This document shows, piece by piece, positions 1-8,859 of a DNA stretch of 53,032 bases (position 1 is the stretch's first letter; each line of letters starts with the position of its first letter). Below the pieces are notes generated by a model. That model saw only the letters and a program-made list of their open reading frames with translations. It made no database searches and was not told the origin of the DNA. The position numbers and the translations under genes were made by a program. The stretch is from Saprospiraceae bacterium. GTDB lineage: Bacteria > Bacteroidota > Bacteroidia > Chitinophagales > Saprospiraceae. Where the stretch lies: contig JAJCYI010000137.1 of assembly GCA_029263015.1 (NCBI GenBank), forward strand, positions 1-53,032, given 5' to 3'.

Positions 1-162
1 TAGACATCTTTCCTAAATAAATTTAAGGCATGGAAACAAGGATTTTTTTGTCAGACGAGGCATTTTTTGAAGGAATAGCCGAAGCTATTGCTGAAAAAAA
101 TAACGAAGTATGACGGAAAAAGACTGTTTAGCTGACTTATAGTTATTTAGGAAAGATGTCTA
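1..162 (+). repeat. TA-flanked palindromic element, copy 1 (MITE-like)
   Basis: A 20-bp perfect terminal inverted repeat (tagacatctttcctaaataa at 1-20 and its complement at 143-162) encloses a core with GTCAGAC, AGGCA, ATAGCC..AGCTAT and AAGTATGACGGAAAAA. The same core, allowing mismatches, occurs in reverse orientation at 860-1020 and 23274-23436. The ends are TA. It stops 4 bp before the iscA stop codon. It may continue left of the window. No coding capacity, so a non-autonomous element is inferred. Confidence 0.8.
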
Positions 163-166
163 TTTA

Positions 167-523
167 TCAAACTTCAAAAGAAGACCCGCACCCGCAAGTA
201 CTCTTCGCACTGGGATTGTTGAATGAAAAACCCCTGTTCTCCAGGCCATCCACCCAATCGATTTCCATTCCGGCGAGGTACATGAAATGTACTTTTTCTA
301 TCAGCACATTTATGCCTTCGATTTCAAAAACATCATCTTTTTCCGTGCGCTCGTCAAATCCCAAAACGTAGGAAAACCCTGAACAACCTCCGCCTTTCAC
401 GCCAACCCTCAGTCCATAACCGTCAGGGATGTCTTGTTCTATCAAGATGTTCTTTATTGCTTCCACCGCCCCTTCAGAGAGGACTAAGGGTTGATTGGCC
501 GTAGTTTGATTCGCTTCTGTCAT
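167..523 (-). CDS. IscA/ErpA/SufA-type iron-sulfur cluster assembly protein
   Basis: This 118-aa protein is an A-type carrier of the HesB/IscA family, which holds and passes on Fe-S clusters in the cytosol. The three family cysteines are visible: one in GGGCSG in the first half and two in the C-terminal CGCG. Length and the ending in CGCGSSFEV are usual for the family. The ATG at 521-523 is the only good start. It is a stand-alone gene, with the palindromic element 1-162 directly after its stop. The neighbouring sHdr cluster encodes many Fe-S proteins, so a supply role is plausible but not shown. IscA, SufA and ErpA cannot be told apart here. Confidence 0.93.
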   Translation of the reverse strand: MTEANQTTANQPLVLSEGAVEAIKNILIEQDIPDGYGLRVGVKGGGCSGFSYVLGFDERTEKDDVFEIEGINVLIEKVHFMYLAGMEIDWVDGLENRGFSFNNPSAKSTCGCGSSFEV

Positions 524-675
524 GATTCAAATTATTGGTAAGTCATTGAAACAAAATGATTTGCATTCATTTCACGTCGCAAAATAAGCTATTTTACCCT
601 ATGTCATCTGAATAAATGAACATTTTTTAATGCTTTTTGAAAAATGCTCGGATTTGGGTTGGGACCCATTCAATT

Positions 676-1099
676 TCAGCCGCCCTCTTTACGGACATCT
701 AATATTATGAATACGCCCTCTCCCACTTGTTTCCCAGCTTCTTCCAATAAGTTGTTCTTGAGTGCAATTATGTTTCCGAAAGGGATGACATCGCAAATAA
801 TCCCTTTGAACGGCACGCCGTCAATCGTTCCAATTATTTTAACCCTTTTTGCACCAAATAAGTAGGTGAACTCAAATAATCGACACTTTTGGCGGGCTCT
901 TTTTCCGCCATACTTTGTTAAAAAAAATGACCGTAGCTATGGCTATGCTAATTTTTTTTGCCTTGTCTGACGAAAAAATAACCTCGTCAAAAGTGTCGAT
1001 TATTTAACTCCACCTACTTACCTTTTTCACATCAAAAGGCACGGGAACAAATGTGCCGAGATTGCAACCGTCTTTTATGGTGGTTTTAAATTCTTGCAT
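676..1099 (-). pseudogene. DUF1905-family protein, disrupted by a palindromic element
   Basis: Reading the minus strand from the ATG at 1097-1099 gives MQEFKTTIKDG...VPVPFDVKKV, then a stop inside the inserted element. Beyond it, 858-676 reads FGAKRVKIIGTIDGVPFKG and ends in LDVRKEGG. Removing 859-1018 and keeping one TA restores one frame of 87 codons with the DUF1905 pattern PFDV..xFG.K+V.+.GTIDG.PF. The family is a small beta-barrel domain of unknown function. The insertion leaves only about 30 residues in frame, so the gene is almost certainly inactive. Confidence 0.75.
859..1020 (-). repeat. TA-flanked palindromic element, copy 2 (MITE-like)
   Basis: Terminal inverted repeats TAAGTAGGTG..AAATAATCGACACTTTTG (859-891) and the near-perfect complement (988-1020) flank the same core as copies 1 and 3, read on the minus strand. 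It sits inside the DUF1905 gene. The interrupted frame is restored if one TA is kept, which supports TA target-site duplication, as known for IS630/Tc1-mariner elements. Confidence 0.82.
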
Positions 1100-1142
1100 T
1101 TTGAGATTTTATTTTCTGCCCCTTTATTCTCCTCATCCACTA

Positions 1143-1895
1143 TCAACCAAACCGTTCCTTCAGGGGTTTTTCAATTATTTTGCGCACCTCTTGTTGAAGA
1201 GAATCAGCATTTTTTTTTGTCAAACCTGTTGTTTGTACCGGTTTGTGAATTACTACTTCCGAAATGCCGGGACCTGCATTTCCCTTCCAAAGCCCCTTCC
1301 TTTGCAAGAGTTGCCAATTATTGACAAAGGTGACCGGCAACACAGGCACCTGCATTTGAATAGCCATGACAAATACGCCGGATTTGAAGGTAGTGAGTTT
1401 TGGGGCTTCTTTTGAAACGGTTCCTTCCGGGAACATGATGACGGGGTTGCCCCTTCCTACCTCGCCCGAAATTCTTCTAAAAGCCTTAAAGGCTCCTGTG
1501 CGGCTGGCCCTATCAACTAAAATATTCATTCCGGAAGTGTAAAAAATATGGAACAGCGGCCATTTCGAAATCTCCTGTTTTCCAGTAAAAACAAAATATT
1601 TGCTAAAGATGCGGTATAGGCAGGTAATGTCTAAAAAGGAGCTGTGGTTGGGACATATAATATAAGGCCCCGTGACAGGAATATTCGATTTTCCTTTAAC
1701 ATTGATGGGGAGGCCACCAAAAAAATGTAACAAAAAAGCCCAAAATCTCATCGCCACGAAAGCGGTAGGGTAACGTTTGGAATCTGCCAGAAAAAATTTA
1801 AAAAGCGGATAAAGAAGGGCGAGCGAAAGTGCAAAAACCAACAGAAAGTACACCTTATAAAGAACCCGGAATGGCATCAACAAATATTGCATCAT
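1143..1895 (-). CDS. 1-acyl-glycerol-3-phosphate acyltransferase (PlsC family)
   Basis: A membrane-associated lysophospholipid acyltransferase that would add a second acyl chain during phospholipid synthesis. The HX4D catalytic motif appears as NHSSFLD in the first half, and the acceptor-binding motif as FPEGTVSKE further on. An N-terminal hydrophobic stretch (LVFALSLALLYPLF) precedes them. The frame extends to a TTG at 1922, but paired ATGs at 1890-1895 give a more usual 250-aa protein. It stands between the DUF1905 pseudogene and the bchD-like gene, on the same strand, with no obvious link to sulfur metabolism. Confidence 0.88.
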   Translation of the reverse strand: MMQYLLMPFRVLYKVYFLLVFALSLALLYPLFKFFLADSKRYPTAFVAMRFWAFLLHFFGGLPINVKGKSNIPVTGPYIICPNHSSFLDITCLYRIFSKYFVFTGKQEISKWPLFHIFYTSGMNILVDRASRTGAFKAFRRISGEVGRGNPVIMFPEGTVSKEAPKLTTFKSGVFVMAIQMQVPVLPVTFVNNWQLLQRKGLWKGNAGPGISEVVIHKPVQTTGLTKKNADSLQQEVRKIIEKPLKERFG

Positions 1896-2050
1896 CGAAA
1901 GTTGAGGTTGTAGGCGAAACAAGTTAGAAATCCTTCTAGCAAATATACTCTATTACCTTTGTTCAGAAACGGGGAATAAATAAAGTGTACGTCTAAGTTC
2001 TCATTCCAAATCAGCATTGGGCAACTCCTTCCCGCTTTCTCACAATGGTT

Positions 2051-3922
2051 TCACCTCAACCCAGCCACTTCCTTTTGCACCATATCTACCACCTGGCCTA
2101 CCTCTGCTTTCGGCAAATAAATATAGTGCGCGCCCAGCCAGCTTGCCAGTTCCCTGCCTGTGAGGTTTGCAATTGGTGACCGCCGGGTATCGAATAAAAC
2201 GCTGGCATCCAGCTCTTTCTTCAGCACCTTGCAAATAGGCTTCAGTTCTTTGGTCGCAAGTGTCTCTGGGTCGGGATGGCCAGCAATTGGATTGAGGGGT
2301 TGGTTGGCCCTGCCGTCGGTGAATAGCACCAGCACAGTGCCTGCTGTTTTTCGGTTGGAACGTGCTTGTTTCGCCAGTTGTAAAGTCTTTAGCATTGCCG
2401 CACCGATCGGGGTCTTTCCACCTGCCGGGATGCGCTTTAAAGTGCGCGAAGCGCGGGCCATGCTACTGCCTGGGGGCAATAGCAATTTCGCCTCCTTGTG
2501 CCGGAAATAGATGATGGCCACTTGGTCGCGAAATACATAAGCCTTTTCTAAAAGGGAAAGCGCCGCACCTTTGGCCGCCCGGTAATGGTTGATCGCCATC
2601 GAACCAGATCCGTCAATGGCAAAAATGAACAGCAGGCCGCTACGTTGTCGGAATTGTTTTATGCGGAAATTTTCTTTTTTTATGAAAACCCCATCTTCCA
2701 TTTTTTCTTTGGGAAACGAAAGTGCCGCCGCTTTTAATGTCGCCAAAATATCCACCCTGCCCTGCCCTGGTTTACCAGGCATGGAACGCACATGCCTGCC
2801 ACGCCGAAGATTTAGTCCAGACAAATGTTTGCCGCTTTTTCTCGCCGTTTTGGCCTTTCCTGAAAGAGTGGGCAGTTCCACTTGCTTGGCGACTTCCGGG
2901 CCAAGGTCGGGCAGGTCTTTTGAAAGTTGACCTTTCCGTTCGTCGCCCGTACCCTCGCTTTTGGGGCTAAGGTTTTTCCCTGTTTTTTTTCCCTGTTTTT
3001 CCTGCTGTGGACTTTTGGATTCATCTGGTCCCGGTTGCTCCGGCATATTCCCTGCAACACTTTTTTTGCGGGTGCTCTTTTCGGAAATATAGTCCGTTTC
3101 CAATTCTTCGTCACCCGGCATGGACATGGCGCCCATCCTGCCGAGATAGACCATCAATTTTGCCAAATCAACATCTTCCTGTGTGACCGGCACGCGTTGG
3201 TGCAATGCCGCATTTGCTTTGGCGCAGCGCACCGCCAATATTTCCATTCGGTTGCCCTCCACTCCCATTTGGGTGGCACTGCTGCACAATTCCTCCACTT
3301 GCTCCGGCCGCATTTCCACCAGCGGAAGTATCTCCCTCGCCCGCTGCACCCGGTAGATAACATCGGGTGGCATATCCATTTTTCGCCCAGCCTGATTGGC
3401 GAGAAAAACCCGCCACGACAAGTGGTTGAGAGTCTGTGTCCAAACCGAAAATGCGACCCGTCCAGACAGCGATTCTGGCAGTTCTGCCTCTTCTGGATTG
3501 AAAGTGCCAATGAGGGTAAATTTGGTGAGAAATATTTGGGAAATGCCCTCCCGTTCCAGTCGCACCTGCCCATCAAGGGATGCCTGTGTGATGGCATAAA
3601 GCAGTTCAGGCTGCAGCAGGTTTATTTCATCGACATATAAAACACCACCATTAGCCTCAGCGAGTAGGCCAGGCGAAGAGACAGCCTTTCCCATTTTATA
3701 GGAACGCTCCAAATCCACACCGCCAACCAGCCGCTCCAGCGAGCAACCCAGCGGCACATTCACAAATGGACTATTTTCAGGAAAAAGGCTTTTGGCCGCT
3801 CGGGCAATAGTCGTTTTTCCAGTGCCCGATGGACCTCCGATCAGCACGCCTTTCAGTCCTGGCTCGATGGCCGCAAGGGACAGCGCGATGAGGGGGTCTT
3901 TGAGGCCGGGGAAGGTGGTCAT
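2051..3922 (-). CDS. BchD-like AAA+/VWA protein (Mg-chelatase subunit D type)
   Basis: A 623-aa protein with an N-terminal AAA+ domain (Walker A GPSGTGKTT, Walker B VLYVDEINLL), a low-complexity Pro/Glu/Lys linker around residues 290-390, and a C-terminal von Willebrand A domain with the MIDAS motif DGSGSM. This is the architecture of the D subunit of magnesium and cobalt chelatases. Unlike many BchD proteins it keeps an intact P-loop. The BchI-like partner is at 5217-6242, with a DUF4143 gene between them. No large BchH/CobN subunit and no chlorophyll or corrin gene is present, so the substrate is unknown. A role as an ATP-driven metal insertase or chaperone for the sHdr region is speculation. 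Confidence 0.82.
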   Translation of the reverse strand: MTTFPGLKDPLIALSLAAIEPGLKGVLIGGPSGTGKTTIARAAKSLFPENSPFVNVPLGCSLERLVGGVDLERSYKMGKAVSSPGLLAEANGGVLYVDEINLLQPELLYAITQASLDGQVRLEREGISQIFLTKFTLIGTFNPEEAELPESLSGRVAFSVWTQTLNHLSWRVFLANQAGRKMDMPPDVIYRVQRAREILPLVEMRPEQVEELCSSATQMGVEGNRMEILAVRCAKANAALHQRVPVTQEDVDLAKLMVYLGRMGAMSMPGDEELETDYISEKSTRKKSVAGNMPEQPGPDESKSPQQEKQGKKTGKNLSPKSEGTGDERKGQLSKDLPDLGPEVAKQVELPTLSGKAKTARKSGKHLSGLNLRRGRHVRSMPGKPGQGRVDILATLKAAALSFPKEKMEDGVFIKKENFRIKQFRQRSGLLFIFAIDGSGSMAINHYRAAKGAALSLLEKAYVFRDQVAIIYFRHKEAKLLLPPGSSMARASRTLKRIPAGGKTPIGAAMLKTLQLAKQARSNRKTAGTVLVLFTDGRANQPLNPIAGHPDPETLATKELKPICKVLKKELDASVLFDTRRSPIANLTGRELASWLGAHYIYLPKAEVGQVVDMVQKEVAGLR

Positions 3923-3961
3923 GGATTTATTTTTATCATGAAGTCCTTTGAGGTAAGGCTC

Positions 3962-5092
3962 TTAGCTGATGAACCATTCAAAATTATCCTGCTCAATAAA
4001 CTGGAATTCACTATTGGGATAATTTTCCATGAATGCTTTAGGTGCTTTCTTTCTTTTAAATTTCCATTTCATTTCATATCCGGTCAGTTTCCCATTGAAT
4101 TCTTCGAGGTAATCAATTTCCTGTTGATCATGGGTTCTCCAGAAATAATTATTTGGATTGATTTGTTGGGTCTGGAGAAATTTCAGCCTCTCACAAATAA
4201 GAAAATTTTCCCATAACATCCCCTTGTCCATTCTCAATTCAACATCCTGATATTGTTGAATAATGCTATTCCTGACCCCGACATCATAGAAAAATATTTT
4301 ATATCCCTTGCTAATTTCTTTTCGCAGATTCCGGCTAAAAGAACGCAACCTGAATATAACAAAGGCTTTTTCCAACAAATCAATATACCTTTCTATGGTT
4401 CTCCGGTGGGTCTGTAAAGAATTGGACAATTCATTGACAGAAACCTCACTTCCTATTTGAAGAGCCAACAACTGAAGTAGTTTAAAGATAATATCTGCCC
4501 TTTTAAGATTTTCAAATTCCAAAACATCTTTGTACAAATACCTGCTGCTCAAATCATCCAATAGCACCCGTGCTTCTTCATCTGGAGCTTGTACAATTTC
4601 TGGATACATGCCAAACCTCAAAAAGTTGTTCAATTGCGCTTTCCGTTCAAACGGATTGTACAATTCTCCCACTTCCGAGTAGGATAATGGGTAAAGAATA
4701 AATTGTAATGCTCTCCCCGTCAAAGCTTCGCCCGTGCGGTTGGCTAAATCAAAACTGGAAGACCCCGTAGCTATGATCTGCAATTCAGGGTAAGTATCTG
4801 CTAACAACTTTAGGACACGTCCGATATTGGGAACATATTGAGCCTCATCAAAAACAACTATTTTTTTATTTCCAAGATATTTTTTTAAAAGGACTGGTTC
4901 CTCCTGTCCCAGAATTGCCCTAACCGATTGGATTTCACAATTGTAATATCCATCTTCCTGCCTGTATTTGGATAGCAATGCCTTGGCCAAAGTCGTTTTT
5001 CCCACTTGGCGTGCCCCATAAAGGATAATAACTTTTCCCCTAAATAACCAATTTTCTATGATGGGCTGGATCTTTCGCTTAATCAAATTCAT
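3962..5092 (-). CDS. AAA ATPase with DUF4143 C-terminal domain
   Basis: A 376-aa protein with Walker A GARQVGKTT, Walker B VVFDEAQ, a sensor-like ATGSSSFDL and the typical C-terminal DUF4143 end (YFWRTHDQQEIDYLEE). The family is common in Bacteroidota, often in many copies, and its function is unresolved. It lies between the bchI-like and bchD-like genes on the same strand and looks like an insertion into what would otherwise be an I-D pair. A second, diverged member is at 50841-52154. Upstream (5093-5216) is AT-rich with no recognised signal. Confidence 0.88.
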   Translation of the reverse strand: MNLIKRKIQPIIENWLFRGKVIILYGARQVGKTTLAKALLSKYRQEDGYYNCEIQSVRAILGQEEPVLLKKYLGNKKIVVFDEAQYVPNIGRVLKLLADTYPELQIIATGSSSFDLANRTGEALTGRALQFILYPLSYSEVGELYNPFERKAQLNNFLRFGMYPEIVQAPDEEARVLLDDLSSRYLYKDVLEFENLKRADIIFKLLQLLALQIGSEVSVNELSNSLQTHRRTIERYIDLLEKAFVIFRLRSFSRNLRKEISKGYKIFFYDVGVRNSIIQQYQDVELRMDKGMLWENFLICERLKFLQTQQINPNNYFWRTHDQQEIDYLEEFNGKLTGYEMKWKFKRKKAPKAFMENYPNSEFQFIEQDNFEWFIS

Positions 5093-5216
5093 ATAATTCG
5101 TGCATTTTGATGCACAAATTTACATAAATTAATGCACTTGAATATACATATTAAGAAAATCTCCTCGCCTTTTTATTTGGGTTGCTTTCAGTCTTAAACT
5201 ATTCAACATTTCACAT

Positions 5217-6242
5217 TTACCCCACCAACATATCCCCCATCGCTTCTTTTATCTTCTCCCCCGTATCAATTTCCTCCAATGGATCGCGGCGCAGGCGGTG
5301 GCGCAGGCACATCACGGCCACGGCGGTCAGGTCTTCCGATTTTACGGTTTTTCTTCCGTCAAAAGCAGCATAAGCTTTAGCCGCACGGGTGATGACAATC
5401 TCGCCCCGGTGACCATCAATTTTTAATTTCAAACACAACTCGACAGCTTTGGAAAGGAGGTGTTCCGGTAATATTACTTCCGGCAACACTGTTTTGGCTT
5501 GCGCAATTTGCTTTCGGAGTTCGGCTTGTTGCAGTTCCCATTTTTCCAAAAAAACTTTTGGGTTCTTGCGGAATGCTTCGATACGCATTACGACTTCCAC
5601 ACGCTGTCCTACATCGGTAATGGTGGTAATTTGAGTGTAAAGTCCAAAGCGGTCGAGCAGCTGTGGGCGTAGGTCGCCTTCCTCTGGGTTGCCCGAACCA
5701 ACCAGTACAAATTTGGCAGGATGTTTAACACTCAGGCCTTCCCGCTCCACAAGATTCACACCACTGACGGCCACATCGAGCAGCAAGTCTACCAAGTGGT
5801 CTTCCAGCAGATTGACTTCATCAATATAAAGGAATCCTCCATGAGCGCGGGCGAGCAGACCAGGTTCAAATGATTTCTTCCCTTTCGAAAGCGCCGCCTC
5901 AATATCCAGTGTACCAACCACCCTATCCTCGGTGGCGCTCAGGGGCAAATCCACCATCGGGACAGACTGGTATTCTTCGTTGGCAAACTGAATGGGAATG
6001 GTGGTTCGTTTACCTTGCACGCTCATTTCAGCTGATAGATCACTTGCAAGGATGAGTGGCAGCAACGCTGCCAATGCGCGCACAGAAGTGCTTTTGGCAG
6101 TACCCCGGTGTCCCATAATCAGAACTCCACCGATGCCCGGATCAATGGCATTGAGCAGCAGGGCGAGTTTCATTTCCTCTTGGCCGACGATGGCGGTGAA
6201 GGGGATGGTTGGCTGCTCTAATTTTTTAGATTTTTCATTCAT
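5217..6242 (-). CDS. BchI-like AAA+ ATPase (Mg-chelatase subunit I type)
   Basis: A protein of about 341 aa with the chelatase-I signature: P-loop GHRGTAKST, the GTLDIEAAL insert and Walker B FLYIDEVNLL, followed by GSGNPEEG and RPQLLDRFGL. These match the I subunit of magnesium chelatase and related MoxR-clade ATPases. The ATG at 6240-6242 is preferred, because the upstream extension translates a heptamer array. With the BchD-like protein it would form the ATPase motor of a metal chelatase. Position at the end of the sHdr-etf-emo run suggests co-expression, but the target is not evident. Confidence 0.87.
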   Translation of the reverse strand: MNEKSKKLEQPTIPFTAIVGQEEMKLALLLNAIDPGIGGVLIMGHRGTAKSTSVRALAALLPLILASDLSAEMSVQGKRTTIPIQFANEEYQSVPMVDLPLSATEDRVVGTLDIEAALSKGKKSFEPGLLARAHGGFLYIDEVNLLEDHLVDLLLDVAVSGVNLVEREGLSVKHPAKFVLVGSGNPEEGDLRPQLLDRFGLYTQITTITDVGQRVEVVMRIEAFRKNPKVFLEKWELQQAELRKQIAQAKTVLPEVILPEHLLSKAVELCLKLKIDGHRGEIVITRAAKAYAAFDGRKTVKSEDLTAVAVMCLRHRLRRDPLEEIDTGEKIKEAMGDMLVG

Positions 6243-6345
6243 TATTTTACATTTTACATTCCCACTCCTTTCCAAATTTAAAAGTGCTCCCAGAACTTGG
6301 AGTCCTGGAAGCACTTTTTAGATAAATGATAAATGATGAATTTAA
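6236..6345. repeat. Heptamer-periodic spacer with hairpin, 5' of bchI-like gene
   Basis: GATAAAT-type heptamers (6321-6341) face TTTTACA-type heptamers (6245-6260). Between them is a stem AAAAGTGCT / AGCACTTTTT (6280-6320). The arrangement may form a hairpin between emo and the bchI-like gene. Confidence 0.6.
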
Positions 6346-6425
6346 AGCAGCGACATCTGCCTATCTCAGGAAACTTACCATAAGTATAGGAGCCTCCGTC
6401 ACCATTCGCCATTAATCGCTCACCA

Positions 6426-8525
6426 TTAAATCGCCTCTTCCACCAATTCAATAATATCCTTCACCGCAATTTTATCTTCGTTGCCCGATATTTTTACCGC
6501 ATCCGAATACATGGTATAATCTTTCGGGCAGGCAACGATAAATAAATTTACGCCGTCAATTTCCAACGCTTCCTCGATACGCATTTCGGAGGGGCGCTTT
6601 TCCAGTTTGGAATCATCCATCCAGATGCGCCCGCCACCAGCGCCGCAGCAGAAGGAGTTTCCTTTGTTGCGCCGCATCTCGGTGAACTGCACACCCAACA
6701 ATTCCAGCAACTTGCGAGGTGCAGCGGTTTCGTCGTTGTACCTACCGAGATAGCAGGGGTCGTGGTAAGTGACTTTATAATGGCTGAGTTTTTTATTTAA
6801 TTTTAATTCGCCTTCGTCAATTAATTTGCAGAGCAGCCCCGTATAATGGTGGATGGTATAATTGCCGCCGAAATCGGGATATTCATTTTTAATGGTATTA
6901 AATGAATGCGGATCGGTGGTGACAATTTCCTTGAACTGGGCATCTTCAAATGTCGCTATATTGTCTTCGGCGAGCATTTCAAACAAGCCCTCTTCGCCAA
7001 TACGGCGCACATCGTTACCTGAATTTTTTTCACCTTCATATAATATCCCGAAATCTAATCCTATTTTATTGAAAAGGTTGGCGACCTTGCGGGTCATATT
7101 TTGCACACCTGCATCATAAGAACCAAAATCGCCCACAAACCAAAGGTATTCAACCTCCTCTTTCCGTGCATCTTTTAATTTAAAATCCAAACCCTTTGTC
7201 CATTTCGCCCGCATGCGTTCCGACTGTCCAAATGAATTTCCATAGTCGCCGATATTCGCCAAAGCGTCTTGCAAGGAGTCTTCCATATCTCCTTCTTCCA
7301 CCAATGTCCTGCGCAACTGTACGATAGTCGTCAGGTGCTCGATGCCTACTGGGCAGGCTTCCACGCAGGCCATGCAAGTGGTGCAAGACCAGAGGGTTTT
7401 TTTTTTGATAATGCCGCCAGCGACCATGGTCTTTTTGCCATTGCCTTTCACACCCTCGGCATAAGATTGCTGAAACCATTCGGAGGTCGATCCACCCGCA
7501 TCAGCGTATGTTCGCATATCCAAAATCAAGTCACGAGGGGATAGCGGCGCACCTGAAGCATTTGCTGGACAGGCCACATGGCAACGCCCACATTTGGTGC
7601 AGGAATCAAAATCCATCAGTTCTTTCCAGGTAAAATCTTCGAGTTTCAGATAGCCCATTCCCTCTGTCATTTTCTCCTCTGTCACACGGGGAAGGCGCTT
7701 CGCAGCCATGTCGTCCTTGAACATAAGGTTGGCATAATCCACCAAAATATGCATGGCCTTGGAGTAAGGAATATAAGCGATGAAAATCAACACAATAATA
7801 CCGTGAAACCACCAAGTAAATTGATGCGCAGTATCGCCCACAAGACCAATGCCATCAAGCATATTCGCAAATAACCAGCCGACAGGCGAGGCCGTTTGCT
7901 CAAAGGCGATATCCATCAAAGCACGGTCGGTGGAAATACGCAACCCTTCGATCATAAAACCGGTAATGGCAATGATGAGCAATAACCAAACAAATGCCTT
8001 GTCATCTTTTTTATAACCGGAGCGGTCATATTCTTCGGGCTTTAGATCGGGGCGGCTGTAATCCAATTGGGGCGGCTTTTTTGCCCGGCGGAACATCATC
8101 ATCAAAAGTCCGATAATAAACAGCACGCCCGACACATCCATAAATATGGAAAACACGACATAAAAAGTGCCGTCGAGCAAACGGTTTTCTCTGCCAAAAA
8201 CGAGTTCAATAAAATCATGGTCGAGCGCTACTATGACGGTTCCGATAAACAGAACCACAAAGCCCCAGAAAATCAACCAATGTGCCGTACCCGCATAAGT
8301 GTCTCTTTTATAAACGGTTTTATTAGTGGCCATCAGGGCCAGTGCCTTAAAAAACCTTCCGGCAAAATTGTTGAATCGACCGTTGTCGCTTCCCCTACTG
8401 TATTTTTTATATTTTTTCCAAAAACCAAAAATGAAAAAGCCCACGGTGGCGAGACCAACGACGTAAAAAACAATCTGCATCCAAGTTGGGAAGTTGCGGA
8501 AGATTTCTCTGGTGACTGGATCCAT
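6426..8525 (-). CDS. Membrane ETF:menaquinone oxidoreductase-like Fe-S protein (EMO/DUF224)
   Basis: A 699-aa protein. Residues 1-265 carry about six membrane segments and several histidines (near 82, 234, 241 and 259) suited to haem b, as in NarI-like domains. Then come two [4Fe-4S] motifs (C309/312/315/319 and C381/384/387/391) and a C-terminal CCG domain with DPCYLGR, FCCGAGGG and ACP. The first half of the CCG region has lost its cysteines. This matches the membrane Fe-S oxidoreductases that pass electrons from EtfAB to menaquinone. It follows etfB-etfA on the same strand, as expected. Its soluble half is clearly paralogous to the HdrC2-B2 fusion at 15767-17026: both end in a VKDI.EL.EEA tail. 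Confidence 0.88.
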   Translation of the reverse strand: MDPVTREIFRNFPTWMQIVFYVVGLATVGFFIFGFWKKYKKYSRGSDNGRFNNFAGRFFKALALMATNKTVYKRDTYAGTAHWLIFWGFVVLFIGTVIVALDHDFIELVFGRENRLLDGTFYVVFSIFMDVSGVLFIIGLLMMMFRRAKKPPQLDYSRPDLKPEEYDRSGYKKDDKAFVWLLLIIAITGFMIEGLRISTDRALMDIAFEQTASPVGWLFANMLDGIGLVGDTAHQFTWWFHGIIVLIFIAYIPYSKAMHILVDYANLMFKDDMAAKRLPRVTEEKMTEGMGYLKLEDFTWKELMDFDSCTKCGRCHVACPANASGAPLSPRDLILDMRTYADAGGSTSEWFQQSYAEGVKGNGKKTMVAGGIIKKKTLWSCTTCMACVEACPVGIEHLTTIVQLRRTLVEEGDMEDSLQDALANIGDYGNSFGQSERMRAKWTKGLDFKLKDARKEEVEYLWFVGDFGSYDAGVQNMTRKVANLFNKIGLDFGILYEGEKNSGNDVRRIGEEGLFEMLAEDNIATFEDAQFKEIVTTDPHSFNTIKNEYPDFGGNYTIHHYTGLLCKLIDEGELKLNKKLSHYKVTYHDPCYLGRYNDETAAPRKLLELLGVQFTEMRRNKGNSFCCGAGGGRIWMDDSKLEKRPSEMRIEEALEIDGVNLFIVACPKDYTMYSDAVKISGNEDKIAVKDIIELVEEAI

Positions 8526-8601
8526 GACCTAAGTGTTTTCGTTTTAAAAAAAATATGTCTCATTGGACAAATCCCATGGAGTTACAAACCGGATTATATT
8601 A

Positions 8602-8753
8602 CGGTGCGCTGCACCTTTACTGCTATTACTTTTATTATTTCTACTAATGTTGCGCCGCTCTGCGGCTATAGCCAAAAAGGGCCGGGATCGCCGCAGCGCG
8701 CCGCAACATTAGTAGCACAAAGCCAACACAGTCTATAAAGGTGCAGCGCACTG
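8602..8753. repeat. Nested palindromic element between etfA and emo
   Basis: Outer arms GGTGCGCTGCACCTTTA (8603-8619) and TAAAGGTGCAGCGCAC (8736-8751) enclose inner arms CTACTAATGTTGCGCCGC (8641-8658) and CGCCGCAACATTAGTAG (8699-8715). It is GC-rich compared with the neighbouring spacers. No second copy is seen in the window. Confidence 0.7.
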
Positions 8754-8859
8754 CAACTGATTTTTATCTAGTTCCACGGGATTTGTCAAAGAACCAAAAA
8801 TATAACGGCGACCGTTGGTTATCAATATAACCAACAGCCTTATATCTCAAATAATTAAT

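Noticed and set aside
644-865. A 73-aa plus-strand protein
   Set aside because: The minus strand of the same bases reads as the C-terminal part of a DUF1905 protein.
2927-3640. A 237-aa plus-strand frame opposite the bchD-like gene
   Set aside because: Antisense to a gene with clear AAA+/VWA motifs; the translation has no domain pattern and biased composition.
2051-6242. BchI and BchD as signs of photosynthesis
   Set aside because: No BchH, reaction-centre or pigment genes nearby; chelatase-type ATPases are also found in non-phototrophs.
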